Of a stretch of DNA of 64,000 nucleotides, positions 11,468-42,314 are shown piece by piece. Origin of the DNA: Tubulanus polymorphus. Lineage: Eukaryota; Nemertea; Palaeonemertea; Tubulaniformes; Tubulanidae. The notes under the pieces are model-generated. The model did not search any database and was not told the DNA's origin. It saw nothing but the letters and a program-made list of their open reading frames with translations. The stretch's first letter is position 1, and the number at the start of each line of letters is the position of its first letter. The stretch is taken from the NCBI RefSeq assembly GCF_964204645.1, contig NC_134027.1:11024485-11088484 (forward strand), in the 5' to 3' direction. A program made the position numbers and the translations under genes.

Positions 11468-12516
11468 ACGGAAGAAACCATGCAGTAAGGGAGCATTCAA
11501 AAAGTATCTATTAAAAAATGTCCTAATTTTATTGTTCAAGTATGCAGTACATATTTTATGTACAGCGTGGTTTCCTCTTTTATTGCTGACTAATTAATAC
11601 TCGAAAGTGCTGGAGATAATTTTGAAATTTAAAAGAATTGTGTTGAATTACCAGCTTACCGCTTAAGTGCATCTATACCGCGATGCGGCGTATCTTAGTT
11701 ACCCGTACTGCTCTTTCACTAAGTTTGACAGGTGCTGCCATCTTTTCATTTGAGATGATAATTACTGATAACATCAATATACCGTGGTACGGTGTACTAG
11801 CAGTCCATCACTGATTTGTACACCGCACTGTGGTGTAGATGCACTGAAAGGGTTCACAGACATGCTTCATAGCAGGAATCAATGCAATGATGAGCTTTGG
11901 CCATTCCCACCCGAATACTGATTGGGGTGCTTTATAAACATAACTCAAAGATCCGTGAGTTTAACTTTTGAATACAGTGCAGTATTCTACCACCGCTTAA
12001 GGACACATCATTAAATTTTTCTGCTGCCCGCACCCTTTTGTATAGTATTCACACTATAAGTCAAAACCCTTCCTCTAAATAGGGTACATACCATTCTTTT
12101 TGAATGCTCCATGAATTTACTTAATTAACTGCTAAGTAAACATCTGTGATATAGTTAGTGTTCATGTTAGAATTATGTTTGACAAATGGAAAAGTTTTGC
12201 TTTAACAGAATTTGCTTATGACCAGACAACTACCAGTAGTTAACGTTGCAGGCATTTTACTCTGAATATGGCCAATGACAGACATGGTCTGGTCGGGCAG
12301 ATGTACAACTGCCCCGATTGTCTAGATTATCTGTGATGGAATTCAATATGTAATTTATGTATATTATATGTATATTTTGTATATATCTGTAAGAAAGATT
12401 TCCTGCATTATGAAAACTTTGGTAATAAAATAAAGTAAACATTCATCTGTAGTTTATTTTAAATTTTCTGGTTGACTGTCTTTAAGTCCAGCCGAGTAGG
12501 CTGCCCTTGTCTTGGT

Positions 12517-12616
12517 GCCGGTTTTATAGACTGGTATAGGCTGGTATTACCCTTAACCTGAGGTTGAAAATTAATTGAGTTAGCCCCCAGGTTGATATGA
12601 GTCTATAAAACCCGGC
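12517..12616. repeat. Hairpin MITE (GCCGGTTTTATAGACTGGTAT family)
   Basis: The left end GCCGGTTTTATAGACTGG is the inverse of the right end TGAGTCTATAAAACCCGGC, so the unit of about 100 bp is a nearly complete hairpin. A relative lies at 34040-34138. Confidence 0.6.
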
Positions 12617-13377
12617 CCAGATGATCTCTTTATGAAGTGTCTGTCACACCTTTAGGATGGTTTACAAGATGAGTCGAGGTTCAGCGATCAAAAATTGGAA
12701 TATGTGGTGTAAAATGTGTGAAGTGGATTTCTGATCTATGATACACGCAAAGCATACAAAGCAAAATGCGAAAAAAAACAGTAAAAGTGGATTGATTAAG
12801 CGTCTCCTTATACGTTACAGATGTAGCAAAGGCCATAACGTTTTGGGCAAGTCGAATACAAGCTATTTCCTGAAATGTAGCTTCTGAGTTGAATTGTCAA
12901 ACTCCTCTTATATATAGTCTTTCTGTGATTATGGAATTTATTCTCCATCTGAATTAGTCAGTCACTTGTTTATGAAAACTATCAATCACATCGTTGCATC
13001 AGCCGGTTCGGACAATCTGTATGGTGATAAAACGTCTGCCTGTGTGTTCAGTAAAAAACCTCAGTTCACTTTTAAGTAAAATTGTCATGGGTCCACAGAG
13101 GAGACCTGGAGGAGTCTTGATGATCAGTTTTCATGAGGATAGTGATAGTCTGTGACAATTGTCTATTAAGGGGTGGGTACAGATGGCACATTGAGATATC
13201 TGGATTCACTTGAGAGTCGATAATGCTTTCTGAATGGGGGAAGTAATTATAGCCACAAGGTATTGAAGAGGAACAAAATTTTTTTTGTAAATCAACACAA
13301 GGATCAAATTTTATTAAATTAAAGTTCGACACACAAGGATTAAATTCTATTAAATTAAAGTTCGACAATTCTGGGGC

Positions 13378-13505
13378 CAGTTGCTCAAAAGTTGGTTTAA
13401 ATTCACCAGTGGACATAATACCCTGGTAACGATGCAATTTCAATTGTCGCTATGGCATTTAATTAACAGTTGCCTTGTGACTAACTTTTGAGCAATTGAC
13501 CCTGG
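13378..13505. repeat. Inverted-repeat MITE (GGCCAGTTGCTCAAAAGTT)
   Basis: The terminal inverted repeats read GGCCAGTTGCTCAAAAGTTGG on the left and CTAACTTTTGAGCAATTGACC on the right. The start of a similar element appears in the XPOT intron near 7247. It is non-coding. Confidence 0.55.
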
Positions 13506-14737
13506 TACTACGCAATGCACAAATTTTTTTAAAGCTTTGTTTTGCAGATTTTGAAATAAGAAATGATACTTAAATCAAATTTCCCGCAATACCCCTTCTA
13601 CTTTACTGGCTCTTATTTCAGTGCTGCAGCTATGTACGTTACAGCCAATACCAATTTCACAGCGGACGTTACTAACTGCCAACTGTTCAATATCGGTAAT
13701 TGGTTACTACTTTGTCCCCAGAAATACTGTTCGTTTGATGAGAAGTGTTACTAAGGGTATTGTCCTTTATAAGTGACTAATTTGAACATTCATATTTCAA
13801 AGAAATGTTACTACATGTAAATATATTTCACTCGTACAACAGCGTTCTCCGTATGGAATTCTTAAGAGGCTACATTTAATGTTAAGTATATGACATTGTG
13901 GCCGCTGAAGTAGCAAGGCTTTCAATGCCCCAAAAAGTACAGAAAATTAAGCTTACTTTTGGTATAATTTCCATTTTTATAAGCTCAATAATAAAGCAAT
14001 TATCAGCATTGATTGATAGAATTGACATCCACTCTGGTAGGGGTAGCAGATGGGGTAGTTGATTTTCAGAGGGGTGGATGTAAAAACGAAAGGGGTGGCC
14101 ACCCTCTAAAACCTGATGTGGAGAACACTGTTACTGATAACTCTTTATAGAAGCAGGCAGACTTTACCAGTAGAGACGTCACCGATTGATTGAGCTGAAA
14201 CAACACACAGATTGTTATAAAATCAACCAATCAAAGGACAAATTGGTTGAAGTACTAGCAGGAAAATGAATGAGAAGAATGAAAACAAGGTTTACAATTA
14301 CTTGTACTACAGAAAAATCCACTGGCGAATGATGATATGAAACCACTGTCCCGACAAGATATTAACTAGACTCGCGCCAGCACTTATTTCAAACCTTTTA
14401 AAAGCTTACATGGACGTATACCATAAGTTGGTGAAAAGTGTACTTGTTCTACTGTTATCTAAGCCGTATAAGATACTACTTTACTACATAGCTACACAAC
14501 GAATTTAGTACCAGTACGAATTTCTTAATAAATATCGGGTGTAACGCTGCAACACACGTCTGAATGATCATTTAATCATCGAAAGCTTATGTATGATAGA
14601 GCATCCCCTTAATAATTATCTATAATCAAATATAGTATCATCGAAACTAGTAAGAAAATATAACTAATTTCAGTACTGCATATAACGATGTTAGTTATAC
14701 CAGTAATGAATAGATTTTGCCTGTCACTTGAAGTTTA

Positions 14738-15152
14738 CAGTCGAACCTCATTGGTACAACTCGGCTTACGACAAAAAACTCGATGAGTTGAAGAATTTGT
14801 GGCTTTTCTTATAGGATTTTCCTATAAAAATGTTTGCTTAGTACGATCACGTTAAAACGAAATTCATGGTAATACGATATAAAATCTTACGATCTCCTAT
14901 TCAGTTCTACAGTAAATGAACAGTACGATCTATTAATGAGTTCCCACTTTTTTAAAGATGGACTCATCCTCATTATTTATGCCACGTCTGAGCTATCTAT
15001 TTTATGGTAGCACTGACCACACATGCGATTAACTTCTCCATGGCATGTCTGTTGAGGAAATACAAAATTGTTTATCAAATGGTTAATAAGAAATTTGCTA
15101 AGTGGGATGATTTTTCATTTTCCCATGGACATCGTACTAACAAGGTTCGACT
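14738..15152. mobile_element. pogo/Tigger-like non-autonomous element
   Basis: A TA dinucleotide precedes CAGTCGAACCTCATTGGTAC on the left. The right end, GTACTAACAAGGTTCGACTT, is its approximate inverse. CAGT..AACC termini next to TA are typical of the Tc1/mariner-pogo group. There is no transposase frame. Confidence 0.5.
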
Positions 15153-15369
15153 TTATTATTTATAACGAGGTTCCGCTGCGGACGAGGGGGATAGGTTGAA
15201 AAACAGTTATAGAAAATAGTTCGATAAGTAGCTCTCAATAGACACAGACGATATCACGGTCGATGAAAATACAGTATTTTAGCTTCGTAGTTAGCCTTTA
15301 AAAAGATTCGAATTCGCAAAATATTCTGATGTCATGTTACGGATTTTCATCATCGTTGACAAATCTCTT

Positions 15370-29347
<13,978 letters not shown>

Positions 29348-29567
29348 ATTGAGGGGGCAGCACTTGACTGACTCTCCAGGGGGCAGCACCATACGGATAC
29401 TTTTTGGGAACAATAAAATAAGTACAGCTATGTAACTTTAATATCGTATTCGAACGATTTATTGAATATTGTATTCATCGTCCCTTTAGACATTATCTAG
29501 CTAGCTAGGGTCAATCTTAGTTTTGCAGGGGGCAGCACCATCCGGGCTTGGATTTGACTGCGTCAAA
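29348..29567. promoter_or_regulatory. Bidirectional MKLN1/TTC5 promoter with three CTCF-like motifs
   Basis: Only 220 bp separate the divergent start codons. GGGGGCAGCAC occurs three times on the plus strand, near 29353-29363, 29380-29390 and 29528-29538. The second reads CCAGGGGGCAGCACC, close to the CTCF core CCAnnAGGGGGC(A/G)(C/G). Copies 2 and 3 also share the following CCAT.CGG. The motifs are seen directly; binding by CTCF is an inference. Confidence 0.55.
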
Positions 29568-32500
29568 ATGGCGGCCAACGACGAGGCTAATGCCGCTAAT
29601 CCATCCTTAAATAGCAAATTTGACGAAGCAACGGTTTGTATTTTGGTTGCATTTTATGAAGAAATTAATCTTCAAAATTATCTTATGTTGCGCACAAGTC
29701 ACCTTGTTGATAGTCAGTGTAACAATGTCACACTTGATGCACGTGTTAAGTTTCTTAGGTCAATGAGCTTTATGAGGGCGCCACCAGCCGGTTCATGATT
29801 TTATATTTTTTTTCATCGACAGGCAGCGGTTGACAGTTTATACGATTTTAGAGACCATTATTTTGGTAATCACGGCCTGGACAAAGCTATCAATAAGAAT
29901 TACGATGTAGAAAATGAAATGAGAAAGACCTTAATCGTTCTGGACAATTTGAAAGGTAATTGCCTAGGCCCAGGCACTGGCAGTGTGCTTAAAAAAGTAC
30001 CTAGCCGTCATTCCACAAACAACGTCTAGGGCGAAAGTGCTTATATAAGGTTAATTTTCGTCCCTAATTTTGAGGTCTACTTCACCCCTTAAAATGCCAT
30101 CAACTTACCTCAAACTGACTGTTCTGTAATCAGATGGAAGTTAACTATTGTTTGTGCATAAATTTGTAATCCTAAGTAGCTTTTGACGATCGTAGTAACT
30201 CAAAACTTTTGCCTAGTACTTGAGCACTTTTTGGACTATATTTCTGACAAACTGACAGTTTTTTTAATCGTTTCACTTCATCAACTACCTGCGATAACCG
30301 AAGTTCACCCTGATCATCGCAGAGCATTTAAAAACATTCATTTGATTTGCATTTGTGTACTGATATTATTTTGATATCGCTTCAGACGCAGTGCGCAGTA
30401 AAGCTAAATACTTGATGCTGAAAGGAAAAGCGTTGAACGTACAACAGGAATTCAGCGCCGATGCGTTCGAAGCGTTGTCGAAAAGCGTGAAACTGGAACC
30501 GAGTCTGGTCGAAGCGTGGAACCAACTCGGCGAATGTTACTGGAAACGAAACGCGATTATCGATGCTCAGAATTGTTTTCTCGGCGCCTTAGCCCAGGTA
30601 ACTTTTTACATGAATTAATTCTTCACACATCTGGGTTGATCTTTTCCAGGTAAGAAACGCCTAACTCAGCTTGACTAAGATCCGATCCATGGTAAGATTC
30701 GTCGGATTTTTAGCAGTCAAGTGTGAATTTTTTTTAAATCACTAACCTTTTCGATATGGGTGTACTTATGACCGTGACAGATTGATCTCCATTTCTTGAA
30801 AGCTTGAGTCTCTCATTTTTTGTAGGCAAAAAATAAAGTATCATTGCGCAGTCTATCAATGGTGATGAGACAATTTAAAGAAAACCAACACCAGAATATT
30901 TTAGATAGTGTCGAAAAAGCCAAGGAAGCCGTTCAAATGGATGTTAAAGATGGAACATCTTGGTGTAAGCAATGTTTAAGTAGTCATTTGTTAAAAAATG
31001 GCAGTTCTCGCTGGCTTGACCTCAACAAGAAAAATATTACAAATCCTACACTGCAGCAGCATCAATTCATTGAAGATATGATTCTTTATAACGATTCCTT
31101 CTAATTCATTTTATATTGGAAAACATTGCCAAATTTGTATATAGAGGAAGGCCTGAATGATTATTGATGTGTAGGACTAAAATAAAGTGTTACTTGTTTC
31201 TCCTAATTGGCCGGGTCATATTGTAAATTGCAATAAAATTTGCAATCAGTTCATTTCTATAACTGCTGGGTCTGTTTTGATTAGCTTGATTGTGATTTTA
31301 AAAAAGGTTAAGTTTATGTTAGATAAGCGGCCAGCCGCGTCAACTTTTTAAGCTCAGCAGAAATGAGAAACATTACAAAGTATGAATTTGTTAGCCTTAC
31401 TGGTGTGTAATAAATGGATGTACAGCCAAATAATCCAGTTTAAATCGGTTTTTCAATCCAATCGGCATATTTTCAGTCCAGCTATTCATAAATCTAATAC
31501 CTTGTACCTATGTAAAATATGATATTTGATTCGGATATCCAAAAAAAACTAAATTACTTTTATCGCTACCAAATGATCCAGGGATTAATGTAGGCTCTTA
31601 ACTTAATATTGTTTTCAATTGCAGTCGTATTGGGAAATGCCTATCTATCGTTGTTTTTTTGTGCGAGTGGACAGAGTCCAACTGTTCTCAAGCAATGTAT
31701 GAGTGCTTACGCTCAAGCAGTAAGTGCTAATTTTGTTTCGGTGTCTATGAAAATTTTAAGAAGCAATTCCACCAAAAGTACATGGTTGTTTCTTTGGTCG
31801 AATAGCTCTATCATTTTCCATCTGTTTTAGGAAAGAGACATTATTGCAAGCTGTAATCCAGATTTACATTACAATCGTGCTATAGTAAGTTATCGTAGAT
31901 TATCGTGATATCGAAAAATGTATAGTCAAATAGAATGCAACTTCTTAAATGACATTTAAAAACTTTTACCACATCAATTTTTGAACCAACCATTCAATTT
32001 CAGTAGAAAGGGGATTAATTTGAATAGATTTATTAGGATGAAAAGAAATTGAAACTCTAATCGAAAACTGTGTTTTCCATGATTTTATGCCATTCTTTAA
32101 TTTATATTACATGGTTCCTACATCCCTTCAGACGCCTCAAAAAAAACCCTAAAATTCCAAAATCGATTTTTGTGGGTACGTAATCCTTCAAATTCTGAGT
32201 TTTAGCCCTCGGTCCCTCAAATTTAATTATGAAAATTGTCTCTCAAGATATTTTGTATCCACATATTTCTAAAGGACCTTTCCTTCACAGGTTCTTTCAA
32301 TCTTCATGATGAAATGATGATTACATCATACTTTTTGAAGCTACACGAATGTTTGTTAAATCATTTATCTTTCTACATTAGATGACTCCTAACTCAAATC
32401 ATTTCAGACCAGTAAATATAGATTCAATTGATATTTCATAGAGATGTTTGTTGTAATATTTGTATGCAAGTTTAAAGTGACAAGTTGAAATTATTCAAGT

Positions 32501-34935
32501 ATACAGACCTAGGAAATTGTTGTCTTCGCAAATGCTACTTCTGGGAAAAATATAAATTATATTATATTTTGTGTAGGCGTATAAATATCAGGAGGAGTAT
32601 CAGCTATCGTTGATAGGATTTGCTCGAGCTACCGCGCTTGATCCAGTACGCCCGGAACCTAACGAAAAACGAAATGCTTTGATCGATTATCTCAGTCGAT
32701 TAACCGATCTTATTAATACAAAGGTGAGTTTTACAGGTCGAAGCTTTATCCGTCCATGTTGATTTATATAATCTCGTATTTTGATCTGTTGCGCTATAGG
32801 GTATTATGCAGGTATTGAGATCAATGTGCTAGGGCGGAAAAATTGGAAGGCCGGGGGCCCAGAATAAAAACCAGGGAATTTTCCTGAACAGGGCAACATA
32901 GGCTATTAGCGCTCCTTCGGTGTTAGATATTTTTGAAGAAATAAATCTGGAAATACCCCCCAATTTCTGAGAGGATAAGTGTCAAATTTGCAGGTTTTAA
33001 CGATCATTCTCTTGACGAAAAGGGCAACCTCAATGGAAAGGCAGGGATCCATACCCCCAAGACCATCCACTAAATCTGCCCCTGGTCTCTCTCCTGGAAC
33101 CATACCTTCAGACATTCGCCATTGTAGTTTTAAGTTCGGTATGTGTGAGTTAATTTTCAATTAAAAGTGTCTGTGAAAGGATGGTGATAAAGTGATGAAT
33201 GTCTGTGAAAGGTGGGTCCAGGCTGCCTATTGAAACCGGCATCAGCTGTGGGTGTATTATTGGTATTTTTCACCTCCCTTCGAGTCCAAATTGTTTACCT
33301 CTTTTAAATCGTGACAAATATGCTTAATATTAATTATAGGGTAAACTCAAAGCCAAGAAACTTCAATCATTCGCGAGTTCGATAACTGATAATGACCTCG
33401 GACCGCTTAAAGGAAGTTCGCTGGAGCAAGTTCTCTTCAACAATGTGAAAGAAGAGAAGAATAAGAATTCAGTAATCTGTGGGAAAGTTGTTTGTAGTTT
33501 AACTACCGATGATCCTGTACCTTTGTAAGTGTCTTCAACTTAACCTCTTCATCTTTGCAAAAAGCAGGGGCGGATCTAGAGGCAGACAATGACAGGAGCA
33601 CAGAATTAAAAAAAGGGCAATTCACGAGAAAAGGCACTATCCATGACAGGCGTTTGCGGGGGGTCTCGGGGACCTCCCCCAGAAAATTTTTGAATTTCAA
33701 CCCATTTTAATGCTAAGACACAAAAATGACATTCTGCAACAATTCTTTAAGAAAAAATTTTTTCGCACTTTTTCCAAAAAGTGCACTCAGAATTTGCGAC
33801 AGGAGCACGTGCTCCCGACTAGATCCGCCCTGAAAAGAATATATTTTTCCTTAACAATTAATTTCATATTTTCGTTATTTCAGCACATTTTGTATGATCG
33901 ATAAAAATGAAGAGTGTATCGCGGTGACGGTGTATAACATCGCTGTAGGGTGCGGTGTAAAAATAGGCGATACCGTCACCATACCCGAACCGACGTTACT
34001 CAACCACGCAGTATTACACAATGATAAGGTAAAAACTCTTGAGGTTAAAACCTTAACCCCGGGGGGCCTAGACTCAATTCATTTGCAACTGAATTAACCC
34101 CCGAGTTAAAAGTTAATACCAGTCTATAAAACCAGCCCCTTTTGTTGAAATGGGGGTTTTCTTGGTGGGTCGAGAAACCCTGTCTACGTCAGTATATAGC
34201 GGAACTTCAATTTAGGTGACCTGAAAATCTGTTATAGTTTCATCAGATTGTCTCGGGAGAAAATTCTATGCTCTTGTATTCTCAAAAATTTAGTCCCACA
34301 TCGCATGTGAGGTTCTTCAAAACTTTGGGTTAGTTGAACAGTCATGACTTAGATTTAAGACCGTCTGTCTTCTAAAGCCGATCTAACAACAAAGATCAGT
34401 CTGAAGATTTAAGATAATGATCGTGTGAAACTTGGAACCTGTCCTGAAGATTTTGTAATGCGATGGGTCTCCTCAAATGCCTTCAGTCCTCAATGATGGA
34501 CCCATACCTTCCAAAAATCCTCGATCAACCAGACCCACCAGCCTTTTTCAGCATCTTGGGAATATATCTCTGAGTTAGGCCAAAATAAAATCATACCTTG
34601 TTTCTCCTAATCAGCCAGGTCATTTTGTAAATTGCAATAAGATTATTGGTCAGTTCATTTCTATAACTGCTGCGTCTGTTATTGTAAGCTTGATCGTCAT
34701 TTCAAAAAAAAGTAATGTACAGGGTAGATTAGTGGCTGGGCGGGTCAACTTTTAAACTCAGCGGAAATGTGAAACAATGTATAAATTTTTTAGCCTTATA
34801 TTTTAAAATGTTCAGGAATTCGTATTTCGAAATATTCGCGTGGACAGTCCTGTGAATTTAGTCGTGAACGGACGAAAGCTCGGAACGGAAAAACAAGCGC
34901 CGACATACCTGCAGTGTAGCACCGTCAGCGAATAG
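29568..34935 (+). CDS. TTC5: Tetratricopeptide repeat protein 5 (Strap)
   Basis: TTC5 is a TPR/OB-fold protein known as a p300/p53 cofactor and as the adaptor recognising nascent tubulin in tubulin autoregulation. Ten exons in phase give 431 codons, against about 440 in mammals: 29568-29633, 29823-29955, 30386-30597, 30826-30964, 31625-31719, 31831-31884, 32577-32723, 33340-33524, 33884-34028 and 34816-34935. Motifs include [53 protein letters not shown]-like [17 protein letters not shown] and the OB part GDTVTIPEP and NLVVNG. The start codon has a caaaATGg context and lies 220 bp from the MKLN1 start on the other strand. Confidence 0.96.
31188..31402 (+). repeat. Interspersed repeat (TTGTTTCTCCTAAT family), copy in TTC5 intron 4
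   Basis: It is about 80% alike to 34597-34800 across some 200 bp: TTGTTTCTCCTAAT, TTGTAAATTGCAATAA, CAGTTCATTTCTATAACTGC and AACTTTTTAAGCTCAGC-type blocks occur in the same order. A shorter relative is at 27716-27840. It looks like a short interspersed element; no Pol III boxes were recognised. Confidence 0.6.
33565..33832. mobile_element. Foldback MITE (CAGGGGCGGATCTAG) in TTC5 intron 8
   Basis: The left end CAGGGGCGGATCTAG is inverse to the right end CTAGATCCGCCCTG. The interior has GGGGACCTCCCCCAGAAAAT and AGGAGCACGTGCTCCC, shared with other fragments in this window (6708-6856, 28440-28545, near 49150). Confidence 0.6.
34323..34440. repeat. Hairpin MITE, diverged copy (CTTAAGACC family)
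   Basis: The segment GTTGAACAGTCATGACTTAG...TTTAAGACCG matches the left arm of 7568-7713 and the inverse right arm of 23147-23247. The right side is eroded. It lies in TTC5 intron 9. Confidence 0.45.
34597..34800 (+). repeat. Interspersed repeat (TTGTTTCTCCTAAT family), copy in TTC5 intron 9
   Basis: This is the partner of 31188-31402, with the same block order and direct orientation, about 3.4 kb downstream and directly before the last TTC5 exon. Unequal exchange between the two would delete exons 5-9. Confidence 0.6.
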
Positions 34936-35131
34936 ACTGTTACTCTGGAAACATATGTGCTATATGTGATTTATACAGTATACTCCACATTTCTTCGAAA
35001 GAACCCGGAGAAAAGAATCTTCATTTTTCACCGAAAAAAAACAACATTTTTATTCAACGTTTTCGTGTTCAAATCTTGTATAACATCGAAAGAAATAATT
35101 GTATAGAAAAAGATCATTTGTTTTATATTGA

Positions 35132-35137
35132 AATAAA
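35132..35137 (+). terminator. Candidate poly(A) signal of TTC5 (AATAAA)
   Basis: It lies 197 bp past the TTC5 stop, just short of the convergent minus-strand exon that ends at 35203. Confidence 0.5.
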
Positions 35138-35202
35138 TACGTTATGTTTTTTAAACAACTCTTTCTGAAATTTTTTCTTGAATTTCATCGTTCGGGATCG
35201 TT

Positions 35203-36155
35203 TTATTGTTCGGACGCTTTGATGTTTAAGAATTCGTTGACTTTGTTCATTAGATCGGCCTTCTTGTCCTTCGATTTGTAAACGATCCCTTGTTCTTTCA
35301 TCCATGCGACGAGCGTTGCCGTATTCACTTTATTCAACTGAAAATAAACGTATGGTCCTTGTTTGAAATTCGTCTGAATGATTAACCGGAATCTGCTTGG
35401 ATTCTGATCATATTTTGCACCAACCACAGGGGCCTGACACAAAGAAGGTTATGACCCCCAAGTATCCTAGTCACTGAATATAAAAGGTTGATATACAGAA
35501 GTAACGATGGCTCGTTATAACGAACATATTTTCTGGTAATCCGAAGTTTGGTGACGAAATTCCGCTGTGTTAAAACTGATCCGAATTAAGCGGGTTCCAC
35601 TATCTCAAACGATTTACAGTACATGAGCTTTTTTCGTGGAGATGATATTTTTTTGCTATAACGTCTTCAACGTATTTCCTGCTATTGACATTTCAAATAG
35701 GGAATTAGGGCGAGAAATATTTCGAAATAATTTCGGTACAATCGGAAAAAAAAACATTGGAAAAAATAGTGGTACCTCGTTACAACGAACTAAGATCGCG
35801 TACAGCGATTCATCGGATATAACAAATACAGAATTTTGTCCCATGCAAGAAAATTTAATTAATTCCATGCTGGATTTTACGAACTATCGGTTATAACGAA
35901 CATATTTTCTGGTCTGGTGAAGTTCGCTGCAATGAGGTTCCACTGATTCTCATTAAAAATTGTTTCGAATTTCGATGACATTGAACTATGTAAAAATCTA
36001 ATTATACTACAAATCAACGAGACAATTTTGTAATCGATGTGTATGACCAAACCTGGTGATTGTTGGCCAAATGTTTGACATCAATTGATGAATCGATGAC
36101 TGGTTTTTGCCGAGGTTTCTTCGCCGCCGGTGGTTTAGAACATCCGTCTGACGTA
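35203..36155 (-). CDS. Orphan terminal exons with SAP-like tail (Ku70-style candidate)
   Basis: Two exons join in phase, 36053-36155 and 35203-35337, ending in TAA. They give a basic linker (KPPAAKKPRQKP, a possible nuclear signal), then IDVKHLANNHQLNKVNTATL and a SAP-type helix pair with KKADLMNKVNEFL. The layout of NLS, short acidic helix, SAP domain and stop matches the C-terminus of Ku70 (XRCC6), where the SAP domain binds DNA, but the sequence match is only moderate. No upstream Ku70 exons are visible on this strand within the window, and a (TA)n run of about 120 bp directly precedes the acceptor. It could be a gene whose earlier exons are far away, a translocated fragment, or another SAP protein. 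Confidence 0.4.
35768..35945. mobile_element. pogo-like MITE (AGTGGTACCTCGTTACAACGAAC)
   Basis: The left end AGTGGTACCTCGTTACAACG and the right end GCTGCAATGAGGTTCCACTG are near-inverse. A second fragment with CGTTATAACGAACATATTTT lies just upstream at about 35510-35610. It sits in the intron between the two SAP-tail exons. Confidence 0.5.
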
Positions 36156-36164
36156 CTGTCAGCC

Positions 36165-36289
<125 letters not shown>

Positions 36290-36336
36290 ACATTTTGATT
36301 AAATACATGTACACGCAAAGCCTTTTTCAATTTACT

Positions 36337-36342
36337 TTTATT
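36337..36342 (-). terminator. Candidate poly(A) signal of the C18orf63 homologue
   Basis: TTTATT on the plus strand reads AATAAA on the minus strand, 83 bp past the pre-insertion stop codon at 36425-36427. It supports a gene end there, separate from the SAP-tail exons. Confidence 0.4.
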
Positions 36343-36531
36343 CGAGGGATATTGGGAAGCCCCGCTTAACTCTCTGTTTCATTAAGGATTTTTCTATATA
36401 CGAACCTTTCAATCTACACAGTGATTACTGATTTCTACGCTTCGTGTAAACCTGCAGTGCTCTAGTCTTTGCAGAGGACCCCACCTTCCCACTAAATACG
36501 GAAGTCGGACGAAACCAATCATCCCAAAATT

Positions 36532-36679
36532 GTACAATAACCACACTCAAACGTGGTGAACGGTTAAAGATAAAAACCAACTATATTAAAAGAATCACCT
36601 GACGATGATCTCTAGGGCGAGATCGAAACGTGTGTGTTTAGATTTTTTGATAAAATAAATTCTCGATCTTAGAATTCTT

Positions 36680-36709
<30 letters not shown>
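36532..36709 (+). mobile_element. Snapback non-autonomous element (copy 2) inside the C18orf63 coding exon
   Basis: It starts GTACAATAACCACACTCAAA, exactly as copy 1 at 6191 does, and ends GGTTTTTTATCTT. The flanking duplication is atcatcccaaaatt (36518-36531) and attatcccaaaatt (36710-36723), 13 of 14 identical. The interior carries CCTGACGATGATCTCTAGGG and GAGATCGAAACGTG on the plus strand, whereas copy 1 has the corresponding core on the minus strand, so the middle is inverted between copies. It interrupts a reading frame that resumes in register beyond the second duplication. Confidence 0.85.
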
Positions 36710-41974
<5,265 letters not shown>

Positions 41975-42314
41975 AGGTTTTTTAAACTAAAAACCGATTC
42001 TAGAAAAATGATACAGAAAAAGATTTGCTAACGTACGTGGGCTAATATTTTAGTGCGATCTTGTCGATTCGGGTACCGTAATCAGAAACGAATTCGTTTC
42101 ATTAGGTCTGGTATTTTCCAAAAAATCTTATGACTTTGATATTCCAGCCTAAAATCATGCGTAAAATAATGAACCACACAGGCTATTGATTATGAGGCTA
42201 ATCAGTTTCACCCACGAAAAAGATAAAATTCGATGTTTACTTAATCGAAAATAGAAATCTTGTTCGCACGCGCTGGCCATGGATGCAGTAGGCCCTATGC
42301 CTATACTACATTTG

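Larger units (their letters stand above)
10429..15369. other. XPOT 3' flank and MKLN1 3' flank: UTR plus repeats
   Basis: No conserved exon is visible. The stretch has a candidate XPOT poly(A) signal at 11462, a degenerate piggyBac-type MITE copy (about 11582-11860), a palindromic hairpin repeat (12517-12616), an inverted-repeat element with GGCCAGTTGCTCAAAAGTT ends (13378-13505), an inverted GTGTTCTCCA repeat (13890-14131) and a pogo-like element (14738-15152). Open frames here (for example 13072-13443) show no family motifs. Confidence 0.6.

Noticed and set aside
13072-13443. 123-residue minus-strand frame next to MKLN1
   Set aside because: It overlaps the GGCCAGTTGCTCAAAAGTT element and short duplicated AAATTAAAGTTCGAC blocks, with no recognisable domain.
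30844-31104. 86-residue frame as a separate gene
   Set aside because: It is TTC5 exon 4 read through its gtaagc donor into the intron.
35203-36155. SAP-tail exons as the normal 3' end of the C18orf63 homologue
   Set aside because: That gene has its own stop and AATAAA at 36.3-36.4 kb, and the strong donors there are out of phase with the acceptor at 36155. A weak gtcctc donor would fit, so this is disfavoured rather than excluded.
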